Positions 1-5,748 of a DNA stretch of 8,863 nt are shown here, in pieces. The stretch is from Planctomycetota bacterium (GTDB lineage Bacteria; Planctomycetota; Phycisphaerae; Phycisphaerales; UBA1924). The stretch's first letter is position 1. Each line of letters opens with the position of its first letter. The translations under genes were made by a program, and so were the position numbers. Where the stretch lies: positions 1-8,863 of the forward strand of contig JAEYVB010000077.1 of assembly GCA_023429345.1 (NCBI GenBank), written 5' to 3'. Under the pieces are notes generated by a model, which was not told the DNA's origin, did no database searches, and saw nothing but the letters and a program-made list of their open reading frames with translations.

Positions 1-1223
1 TCCCCCTCCTGCCCGGCGATGCGGGCCTGGAGGAGCGGCGGGTCGAGGCTGGTGGCCGAGTTGACGGCGGCGGCGACGAAGGCCGCGTGCTTCAGGCCGG
101 CGTGGAAGGCGGCATCCTTCACCGCGTCGGGGATGAGGTCGCGGAGGAGGTGCTCGAGGCGCGGGTGGTCGGCGGCGTGGATGCGGTCGGCCTTGGTGGC
201 GATGAAGGCGATGCGCTTGACGCCGCGCAGGCGGATGCGCTCGAGCGTGAGGAAGCGGGCGAGGTTCCCGGCCAGGGCGCGCCACGGGCTCTGGCCCAGG
301 TCGAGGTGGGAGAGAAGGAAGGAGAGCGTGCGCTTGGTGCCGTTGATGTACCCGGTTCCGCCGGAGAGGAGCTGGGCGACATCGACGAGGATCGCCAGCT
401 CGGTGCAGGAGCCGAGCCAGCCGGCCAGGGGCGTGACGACCGAGTCGCGGTAGGCGCGGTAGTGGGCGTCGAACGCGCGGTACGTCTCCGCGTGCGTGCC
501 GCGGACCGCGGGAGGGAGCGGCGCGAACTGGCGGGCGGCGTCGAGGCCGATGAAGCGTTCGCGCTCGAGGTAGCCGGCGCCCTCGCGCTGGTAGCGTTCC
601 ATGTCGACGTAGTCGCCGGACGGATCGACCAGGAACGAGGAGGGTGTGACGACCGGCAGGTAGGCCCCGATGCACCGGGCCAGGAGCTGGCGGTAGGAGG
701 CCAGGAGGTCCTCGGCCGGGCCGCCGCGGGAGGCGAGCTCCAGGTATTCCTCCGCGTGCGCGCGGTACTCGGGGACGGTCCCCAGGAGCTCGAGCACCGC
801 CCCGGACCACGCGTCGTAGCCGCGGCCGGCCATCGACATGTCGGCCATGCGCTCCCCCGGGAAATCCAGGAGGTCGACGTCGAGGCTCAGGGCGGGGCGG
901 TCGGAGCGTTCGATGAGGCAGCGGTACTCGCTGGTGGCGACGGTCTTCTTCGGCCAGCGGCGCTCGAGACCGAGCATGTCGCGGCACTGCTCGTAGGGGA
1001 AGGCGGGGAGCCCGTCGTGGAGGGGCAGCGTGGCGACCCAGTCGAGCGTGACCGCGCCGTTGCCCAGCGGGAGCCGGCGGGGGTCGTGGCGGCGGAGGTG
1101 GTTTATGAGGGCGGTGGTGAAGGCCGTCTTGCCCGCCTGGGAGAGTCCGACGATGCCGAGCCGGACGCGACGCCGGCGGGCGCGGCGGAGATGCTGGCCG
1201 AGCTGGGAGAGGTCGAGGGGCAA
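1..1223 (-). CDS. ycjX: YcjX-like (DUF463) P-loop NTPase, C-terminus cut by the window edge
   Basis: Predicted nucleotide-binding protein of the YcjX/DUF463 family; the molecular role is poorly defined, and in enterobacteria the gene is linked to the phage-shock/envelope-stress locus. Counting from the TTG at 1223, the P-loop GLSQAGKT is at residues 26-33, after an arginine-rich stretch (about 13-21). A Walker B/G3-like LLDFPGER surrounds D120, followed by GYDAW. A G4-like ATKADR is at 342-347, and ILVDIAQLLSGG lies before it. This order matches YcjX. About 407 residues are visible against roughly 465 in E. coli, so a short C-terminal piece is missing past position 1. The start is uncertain: the frame has no ATG or GTG downstream of its upstream stop, so TTG 1223 is the default. 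It is divergent from the TraB-like gene. Family call is confident; the start is not. Confidence 0.85.
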   Translation of the reverse strand, partial: MPLDLSQLGQHLRRARRRRVRLGIVGLSQAGKTAFTTALINHLRRHDPRRLPLGNGAVTLDWVATLPLHDGLPAFPYEQCRDMLGLERRWPKKTVATSEYRCLIERSDRPALSLDVDLLDFPGERMADMSMAGRGYDAWSGAVLELLGTVPEYRAHAEEYLELASRGGPAEDLLASYRQLLARCIGAYLPVVTPSSFLVDPSGDYVDMERYQREGAGYLERERFIGLDAARQFAPLPPAVRGTHAETYRAFDAHYRAYRDSVVTPLAGWLGSCTELAILVDVAQLLSGGTGYINGTKRTLSFLLSHLDLGQSPWRALAGNLARFLTLERIRLRGVKRIAFIATKADRIHAADHPRLEHLLRDLIPDAVKDAAFHAGLKHAAFVAAAVNSATSLDPPLLQARIAGQEG

Positions 1224-1330
1224 CGTGCCGTATTGTTGGGGTTCGCCGGCCCCGGTTTGCGGCCGGCGCGGTTTGTCCCCGTTGGCGGGCGGGAACGGCG
1301 GGGCGCGGCCGCGGTGAGCATGAATTTGTT

Positions 1331-1335
1331 CTCCC
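1331..1335 (-). promoter_or_regulatory. Candidate ribosome binding site upstream of the ycjX-like gene
   Basis: On the minus strand GGGAG lies 5 nt before an ATT codon (1325-1323) that is in the NTPase frame. It also lies 9 nt before an ATG (1321-1319) that is one base out of that frame. No comparable site precedes the default TTG at 1223. It therefore bears on where translation really begins, but it may be chance in GC-rich sequence. Confidence 0.35.
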
Positions 1336-1366
1336 GACCGTCACCACGGCGGGGGCGGCAACGTAC

Positions 1367-1370
1367 GAGG
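1367..1370 (+). promoter_or_regulatory. Ribosome binding site of the TraB-like gene
   Basis: GAGG sits 6 nt before the ATG at 1377. This fixes the start at the signal peptide rather than at the in-frame ATG at 87; the stretch between is only antisense to the NTPase gene. The intergenic stretch 1224-1376 otherwise shows no clear promoter hexamers to me. Confidence 0.6.
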
Positions 1371-1376
1371 ATCAGC

Positions 1377-2744
1377 ATGAACCGAACCCGTCTCCTTGCC
1401 GCGCTCGTTCCCGTCCTTGGCCTGATGCCGATCGCGGCGGGGATCCAGCCCGAGCCGCCGGCATCGTCGCGGGCCGTCTCGGAGGCGCACAAGCCCGAGC
1501 CGTACCAGCGCGTGCACTCCGAGTCGCCCGATAAGGTCGCCCTGCAGATGGCGGTCCGTGAGTTTGCGCCGCCGCGCGAGGGGCTGCCGACAATCTACCT
1601 GGCGGGCGCGGTGCACATCGCCCGGCCCGAGTTCTACGCGGGGCTTCAGGAGTTTCTGGACGCCCAGGATATGGTGCTCTTCGAAGGGGTGAAGCCGCCG
1701 GGCTCGGGCGACCCGGCGCTGGACCTCGAGCGGGCGGCCACAAACGAGCAGAAGGCCAGGCTCACCGGCCGGCGCGTGCGGCTGGTGGCGATGGCCGCGG
1801 AACGCTACCGGGCCGAGCACGACGGCTACCCGACCTCGATGAAGCAACTGCGCGAGGGCGCCGAGCGTCGGATTGCCGACCTGCTGAAGGTCGGCGTCAT
1901 GGACGCGTGGGGCAATCCGCTCATCTTCGAGGCGCGGGAGAAGGGGTTCGACGTCTACAGCCTCGGCGCTGACAACCAGCCCGGGGGCGATGGCGGCGAT
2001 GCCGACATCCGCTACAGCGACCAGAAGAAGCTATCCCGGGCGGAGACCGGCGACCGGGGCGACGGCTTGCAGTCGAAGCTGGCCGGGGCGCTGGGCGTCG
2101 TGTTCCAGCTCGACGCGATGGACCACAACAAGCCTAACTGGCGGAACAGCGACCTCTCGATCGACCAGGTCCAGGCGCGGCTCGAGCGCGCGGGCGCGGA
2201 CGACAGCGGGCTCTTCAGCATGCTCTCCGGCGATTCGCTGGGCTCCAAGCTCGTCGGGTTCGTGCTGAACATGCTCTCGGCCCGCCCCGAGGACCAGGCC
2301 AAGCTGCGCATCATGATGATCGAGATGATCTCGATGGCCGATCAGCTGATGGATGCGGCGCCGGGCGGCATGGGGGCAATGATGCGGGTGATTCTCGATG
2401 ACCGCAACGAGGTCGTGCTGCTCGACCTCCGGCGGCTGGTGGACTCCGAAGACCCGCCCGGGACGATCGCCGTCATCTACGGCGCGGGGCACCTGCCCGC
2501 GATCGAGACCGCGCTGGTGCGGGAGCTCGGGTACCGGCCCGCCGGCGATGTCTGGCACACCGCGATGGAATCCGACGCGGGATCGGCCGGCATGACCGTG
2601 CGCGACTTCACCCAGTTCCGAACCATGATCGGGACGATGATGGAGAAGCAGCTCGAGCAGGCCCGCAAGCAGAAGAATCGCGCGGCCAAGAAGCGGCCGG
2701 CCGCGTCAGAGGACGAGGCGGTCCCCGCGGGCGACCGGCGGTAG
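1377..2744 (+). CDS. Secreted TraB/GumN-like protein with an embedded GspG-type pseudopilin domain
   Basis: A 455-residue protein of unknown function. Residues 1-22 look like a Sec signal peptide (MNRTR, then a hydrophobic run to IAAG), so it is probably exported. The body carries TraB/GumN-type motifs: LAGAVH (75-80), LFEGVK (101-106), DDRNEVVLLDLR (341-352) and IAVIYGAGHLPAIE (364-377), the last being the second GxxH motif. TraB-like proteins are proposed metal-dependent proteases, but activity is unproven for most. Between these motifs, about 119-215, is a stretch matching the C-terminal domain of type II secretion protein G, including AWGNP (177-181) and SLGADNQPGGDGGDADI (195-211). The prepilin transmembrane helix is absent. 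The C-terminus (about 426-441) is Lys/Arg-rich. Start chosen by the Shine-Dalgarno site and signal peptide. The 3' end overlaps the convergent UAP gene by 39 bp. An automatic annotation could call it only GspG, or only TraB. Confidence 0.85.
   Translation: MNRTRLLAALVPVLGLMPIAAGIQPEPPASSRAVSEAHKPEPYQRVHSESPDKVALQMAVREFAPPREGLPTIYLAGAVHIARPEFYAGLQEFLDAQDMVLFEGVKPPGSGDPALDLERAATNEQKARLTGRRVRLVAMAAERYRAEHDGYPTSMKQLREGAERRIADLLKVGVMDAWGNPLIFEAREKGFDVYSLGADNQPGGDGGDADIRYSDQKKLSRAETGDRGDGLQSKLAGALGVVFQLDAMDHNKPNWRNSDLSIDQVQARLERAGADDSGLFSMLSGDSLGSKLVGFVLNMLSARPEDQAKLRIMMIEMISMADQLMDAAPGGMGAMMRVILDDRNEVVLLDLRRLVDSEDPPGTIAVIYGAGHLPAIETALVRELGYRPAGDVWHTAMESDAGSAGMTVRDFTQFRTMIGTMMEKQLEQARKQKNRAAKKRPAASEDEAVPAGDRR
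1731..2021 (+). other. GspG-like (T2SSG) domain inside the TraB-like protein
   Basis: Codes residues about 119-215 of the TraB-like protein. A helix-like segment (about 122-147) leads into HDGYPTSMKQL. AWGNPLIFEAREKGFDVYSLGAD follows, split between 177 and 199, and then the Gly/Asp loop QPGGDGGDADI (201-211). In type II secretion major pseudopilins the equivalent loop binds calcium through Asp side chains; D199, D205, D208 and D210 are available here. No FTLIE-type prepilin peptidase site or N-terminal hydrophobic helix precedes it, so it cannot enter a pilus in the usual way. Domain limits are approximate. Confidence 0.8.
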
Positions 2745-4133
2745 CGTCCGGGCCCTCAGGTCTTCGGGATCGAGCGCCGTCAGCGGGGCGATCTCGAGCA
2801 CGCAGTCGGGCTTGTTGTCGGCGCTGCGCGGGATGCGGACGCCGGCGCTCTCGAGCCAGCGTGCCGCCCGCTCGGTCTGGAGCTCGCGGCTGCTTTCCAC
2901 GCTGTCGGCGCCGCTGGCGTTCTTGATCGGGGCGAACTCCTCGACGCGGTCGGTCTCGTAGACGAGCGACTGGCGGCACAGCGGCAGCGCATCGAAGATG
3001 AACTTCTCCAGCTTCACGGCGTTGGGCTTGTCGGGCTCGATCGTCCGGCCGCTAACGAGGTCCACGAACGGGACCTTCTTCTCCGCGCGGTGGAAGGGGA
3101 GCTCGAACGTGGGGTCGGTCGCCAGCCGCTCGATGAACTCGACGCTGATGATGTGCACCGCGATGGAGCCCGCGATGAACTTCAGCGAGCCGTCGGGCAG
3201 CGTCTCCTTCGCGAGCGATGCCGGCAGGTCGGAGTACTCGACGACCTCCACCCGCCCGTCCACCGCGCAGAAGACTCCGACCTTCTCCTCCGGGTAGGCC
3301 TTGGGGATCATCTTGCTCGACATCTCGCCGGAGGAGTCGGGCGCGGCCGCGTGCAATCCGAGGAAGACCGGGTCCACCGCCTTCACCAGGGGGTTATCCA
3401 CCTGGAAGTAGCTGACCTGCTCGACGCCGCGCTTACGCATATCCGCGACTGCGCCGGAGAGGTGCAGGGCGCGGATGGCCCCACCGTGGCCGTCGGGATT
3501 GGTCGCGACCTCGTCCTTCTCAGCGAGCAGCATCCGGCCGGTCCCCATCTCCAGCGACGGTATCACCCCCTGCGGAAAGAAGACGACATCGCGCCGGTCG
3601 AGCCCGAAGTACTTCTGGCTTTCGAAGTATGCAACCGTCGCCGCATGATTCAGCGGGCTGGTCATGATGTACCAGGGGACCGCCCGGCCATACTTGCGGC
3701 CGGCCGCGAGCAGCCCCTCGGCAAAGAGCTGGAACAGGGGCTTCCCCGACACGGCCCCCGCCGGGTACATGCCCTTGGGACCGTCAAAACCCAGGCGCGT
3801 GCCCTGCCCCCCGGCGACCGTGAACGCGGCCACTTTCCCGCGGCGGAGCAGGTCCTCGCCGATTGCCCGGTATCGCGGGCGGTCCCAGGGTCGGGTCCTC
3901 GAGGCGGGGTTGTTGGGGTAGTACGGGGCGGGCTCCAGATCCGCCACGGCCGGTGGCTGAGGCTTCTTCTTGACGTAGGTCTCGATAAGCCGGGGAAGGG
4001 CCTCCAGGTCGATCGTTGCGATCTGGCTCAGGAGCCTGTCCCGCGATGCCGGCGAAAGCTCGTTGTAAAAGCGGAGCAGGTGATCCTGCCCGACGGCTTC
4101 AAGGGAGCGGCGAGCAGCGTCATAGTCCGGCAT
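2706..4133 (-). CDS. UAP1/AGX-type UDP-sugar pyrophosphorylase (UDPGP family)
   Basis: A 475-residue cytoplasmic nucleotidyltransferase that joins UTP and a sugar 1-phosphate to give a UDP-sugar and pyrophosphate, most likely UDP-N-acetylglucosamine. An N-terminal helical part (1-60) contains GQDHLLRFYNEL (15-26), closely resembling animal UAP1. The nucleotide signature AGGQGTRLG is at 107-115 with PKGMYP at 119-124. NPDGHGG (212-218) corresponds to NPDGNGG of UAP1. QVDNPLVK (244-251) is the metal/sugar region. PDKPNAVKLEKFIFD (367-381), EEFAPIKN (398-405) and the PRSADN/EIAPL end also follow UAP1 order. Length is slightly under the eukaryotic enzyme. AGGAGA on the minus strand 8 nt before ATG 4133 fixes the start; an upstream in-frame extension would run antisense through rpe. 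Glucose or galactose 1-phosphate cannot be excluded as substrate. Confidence 0.93.
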   Translation of the reverse strand: MPDYDAARRSLEAVGQDHLLRFYNELSPASRDRLLSQIATIDLEALPRLIETYVKKKPQPPAVADLEPAPYYPNNPASRTRPWDRPRYRAIGEDLLRRGKVAAFTVAGGQGTRLGFDGPKGMYPAGAVSGKPLFQLFAEGLLAAGRKYGRAVPWYIMTSPLNHAATVAYFESQKYFGLDRRDVVFFPQGVIPSLEMGTGRMLLAEKDEVATNPDGHGGAIRALHLSGAVADMRKRGVEQVSYFQVDNPLVKAVDPVFLGLHAAAPDSSGEMSSKMIPKAYPEEKVGVFCAVDGRVEVVEYSDLPASLAKETLPDGSLKFIAGSIAVHIISVEFIERLATDPTFELPFHRAEKKVPFVDLVSGRTIEPDKPNAVKLEKFIFDALPLCRQSLVYETDRVEEFAPIKNASGADSVESSRELQTERAARWLESAGVRIPRSADNKPDCVLEIAPLTALDPEDLRARTLPPVARGDRLVL

Positions 4134-4141
4134 CGGCTGGG

Positions 4142-4147
4142 TCTCTC
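4142..4147 (-). promoter_or_regulatory. Strong ribosome binding site of the UAP1-type gene
   Basis: The minus strand reads AGGAGA with an 8-nt spacer to the ATG at 4133-4131. This decides the start against the much longer open frame reaching to 4646. The rest of the 67-bp divergent gap (4134-4200) must hold control signals for both this gene and rpe. Confidence 0.75.
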
Positions 4148-4200
4148 CTGCTGGAATCGGGGCAGGATGGTACCCGGATGGTCTCCTTAGACTCCCGGCA

Positions 4201-4890
4201 ATGACCAATCTGTTCACCCAGCCAACCCGTCTTCCGCTGATCGCCCCCTCCATCCTTTCGGCGGACTTTGCGGTCATGGGCGAGGAGTGCCGCGGCGTGC
4301 TCGAGTCGGGCGCCGACCTCCTGCACCTCGACGTCATGGACGGACACTTTGTCCCGAACCTGACCATGGGACCGGACATGTGTCGCGGGCTGCGGCGGGC
4401 CCTGCCCGAGGCCTTCCTGGACGTGCACCTCATGGTGACGGACCCGGGCAGGTACTTCGAATCGTTCGCCAAAGCTGGGGCCAACCACCTCACCTTCCAC
4501 GTTGAGATCGCGGATGACCGGGAACACGTGCGGCTGGCTTCGGAGTGCCGCGCGCTGGGTTGCACGGCCGGGATCGCGATCAATCCACCCACGGCGGTCG
4601 AGCGGGTGCTCCCGGTGGTGGGAGCGTTCGACCTCGTGCTGGTCATGTCCGTGAACCCCGGGTTCAGCGGGCAGAAGTTCTTATCGGACGTGCTTGAGAA
4701 GACCCGGAGGGTCAGCCGGGAACTCGGCCCGGCTCAGAGGCTCCAGATGGACGGGGGCATCGCCCCGACGAACGCCGCGGCCATCCGGGATGCCGGGTGC
4801 GATGTGTTGGTGGCTGCTTCGGCGATCTTCGGGGTGCCAGTGGGGGACCGCGCTCGGGTTATCGGACAACTTCGGGCCCTCGGGCGGTAG
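4201..4890 (+). CDS. rpe: Ribulose-phosphate 3-epimerase
   Basis: Interconverts D-ribulose 5-phosphate and D-xylulose 5-phosphate in the pentose phosphate pathway (cytoplasmic TIM barrel). The 229 residues match the family length. IAPSILSADF (14-23) is the N-terminal signature. LHLDVMDGHFVPN (41-53) supplies H42 and D44, VHLMV supplies H76, and QMDGGI supplies D184; together these are the expected divalent-metal ligands, with D44 and D184 as the acid/base pair. VMSVNPGFSGQKF (148-160) is the flexible-loop signature. The phosphate-binding end reads VAASAIFG (204-211), where VAGSAIFG is usual: Ala replaces Gly at 206. ATG 4201 is the only start before the conserved region and has no visible Shine-Dalgarno site. 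It is transcribed away from the UAP1-type gene and followed by a 152-bp gap. Confidence 0.96.
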   Translation: MTNLFTQPTRLPLIAPSILSADFAVMGEECRGVLESGADLLHLDVMDGHFVPNLTMGPDMCRGLRRALPEAFLDVHLMVTDPGRYFESFAKAGANHLTFHVEIADDREHVRLASECRALGCTAGIAINPPTAVERVLPVVGAFDLVLVMSVNPGFSGQKFLSDVLEKTRRVSRELGPAQRLQMDGGIAPTNAAAIRDAGCDVLVAASAIFGVPVGDRARVIGQLRALGR

Positions 4891-4953
4891 ACCTCGCGGC
4901 CTGAGCACCAAACTAAGTGCGTACAAACTAGCCGGCGCACTCATCCACAGCCC

Positions 4954-4982
4954 TTGGTGGGTCCACCCGCCGATGCTACGAT
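4954..4982 (+). promoter_or_regulatory. Candidate sigma-70-type promoter for the phosphatase-like/accD/lnt group
   Basis: TTGGTG (4954-4959) as -35 and TACGAT (4977-4982) as -10, separated by 17 nt. A TG one base before the -10 (4974-4975) makes an extended -10. A short inverted repeat, GGTGG/CCACC (4956-4960 and 4963-4967), overlaps the -35 and spacer and could be an operator. Expected transcription start is near 4989. Found by eye; planctomycete consensus sequences may differ. Confidence 0.4.
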
Positions 4983-4985
4983 TGA

Positions 4986-5058
4986 GCCCCGAGGGGTACG
5001 GGGCTTGGAAGCCCCAGGAGAGGACCCAAGGGTCAGACCGGGATGGGAGATATCCCGG
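4986..5058 (+). promoter_or_regulatory. Hairpin-rich leader with mutually exclusive stems
   Basis: Several inverted repeats are packed into 73 bases. GCCCCG (4986-4991) can pair with CGGGGC (4999-5004). The same GGGGC can instead pair downstream: GGGGCTT (5000-5006) with AAGCCCC (5009-5015). GACC (5023-5026) pairs with GGTC (5031-5034). CCGGGAT (5038-5044) pairs with ATCCCGG (5052-5058). The last stem covers the ATG at 5043. No T-tract follows any stem, so these are not ordinary intrinsic terminators. I do not recognise a known riboswitch family. The rest of the 4891-5042 gap shows only a weak GTGCG/CGCAC repeat (4917-4921 and 4936-4940). Confidence 0.45.
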
Positions 5059-5690
5059 CAACATCTATGCGAAAGCCAAACGACATTCGCCTGCTGCTCG
5101 TACGCACCGGCGAAACTGAATGGGAACGAGACGGCCGGATCGCCGGCCACACGGATGTCCCCCTGAGCGAGGGGGGACGCCGGGCGGTCGCCGACATCGC
5201 ACGTCAGTTCCAGGGCGAGCGAATCGGGACGGTCTATTGCGGCCCGGACGAGGCGAGCGTTGCCACGGCGGACGAGATCGCCGCGGCCACCGGGGCCCGG
5301 GTGAAATCGGTACCGTGCCTTGCTGAAATCGACCTCGGGCTCTGGGAGGGCATCCGCTGCAAGGAGCTCGAGGAGAAATGCCCGCGCGCCTACCGCCAAT
5401 GGATGGACGACCCCTCCGTGGTCCAGGTTCCCGAGGGGGAATCCGTGGAGGAGGCGCAGGAGCGGATCCTGAATGGGCTGGCCAAGGTGCTCGATAAGGC
5501 CAAGACGGACCAAGGGGCGATCGCCGTCGTCCTACGACCTGTAGCGATGGGCTTGGTGGGGTGTGCCCTGAATGGTGTACCCACCAAGGACCTCTGGTCG
5601 ATGATGAAGGGCGGGCTGGCGGTCCAGTGGCAGACCGTCCAGCGGAGCCTTCTCCGGCAGACTTTCATGCAGCCCCGCGCGAACGTGTGA
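5043..5690 (+). CDS. Histidine-phosphatase-fold protein lacking its catalytic histidines (probable pseudoenzyme)
   Basis: A 215-residue protein clearly built on the phosphoglycerate-mutase/histidine-phosphatase pattern. LLLVRTGETEWERDGRIAGH (17-36) and TDVPLSEGG (37-45) match LVRHGET...GRxxGHxDxPLSExG, but the phosphorylated His is Thr at 22. VYCGPDEASVATA (64-76) matches the usual YSSDLxRAxQTA without the Arg. AEIDLGLWEG (94-103) keeps the acidic E95. VVLRPVAMG (162-170) stands where VVSHGG is expected, so the second His is Arg165 (or Pro166). Phosphatase or mutase chemistry is therefore unlikely. A ligand-binding, regulatory or scaffold role is possible, but nothing here names a partner. 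Start may be ATG 5043 (AAGGG 10 nt upstream) or ATG 5067, nearer the first strand but without a clear binding site. It ends 58 bp before accD and is probably co-transcribed with it. Database names such as phosphoglycerate mutase would mislead. Confidence 0.88.
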   Translation: MGDIPATSMRKPNDIRLLLVRTGETEWERDGRIAGHTDVPLSEGGRRAVADIARQFQGERIGTVYCGPDEASVATADEIAAATGARVKSVPCLAEIDLGLWEGIRCKELEEKCPRAYRQWMDDPSVVQVPEGESVEEAQERILNGLAKVLDKAKTDQGAIAVVLRPVAMGLVGCALNGVPTKDLWSMMKGGLAVQWQTVQRSLLRQTFMQPRANV

Positions 5691-5748
5691 AGAATCGGCA
5701 CCGGCTCCGGCCGCCCTCGGGGGCCACCGCCGAAGGACAGAACCGATC

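Noticed and set aside
87..1376. Long plus-strand open frame in phase with the TraB-like gene, which would make an 885-residue protein
   Set aside because: Its residues are Gly/Glu/Val/Ala-rich antisense of the minus-strand YcjX-like gene, whose motifs are unmistakable. A ribosome binding site and signal peptide start at 1377.
1731..2021. Separate gspG gene fused by a missed stop
   Set aside because: The frame is open through both flanks and TraB motifs resume after it; there is no prepilin leader, ribosome binding site or internal stop to suggest two genes.
3090..4190. 366-residue plus-strand open frame opposite the UAP1-type gene
   Set aside because: Antisense shadow with low-complexity composition; the minus-strand reading has all family motifs.
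4134..4646. N-terminal extension of the UAP1-type gene to 4646
   Set aside because: It runs antisense through rpe, has no UAP1 similarity, and ATG 4133 has a strong AGGAGA site.
4986..5058. Intrinsic terminator for rpe
   Set aside because: The stems are strong, but none is followed by a run of T, and they sit directly before or over the next start codon, so a leader fits better.
4941..5513. 190-residue minus-strand open frame opposite the phosphatase-like gene
   Set aside because: No recognisable motif, and the plus strand matches the histidine-phosphatase pattern across the same stretch.
5043..5690. Active phosphoglycerate mutase or alpha-ribazole phosphatase
   Set aside because: The RHG histidine, the RAxQTA arginine and the second histidine are all replaced.
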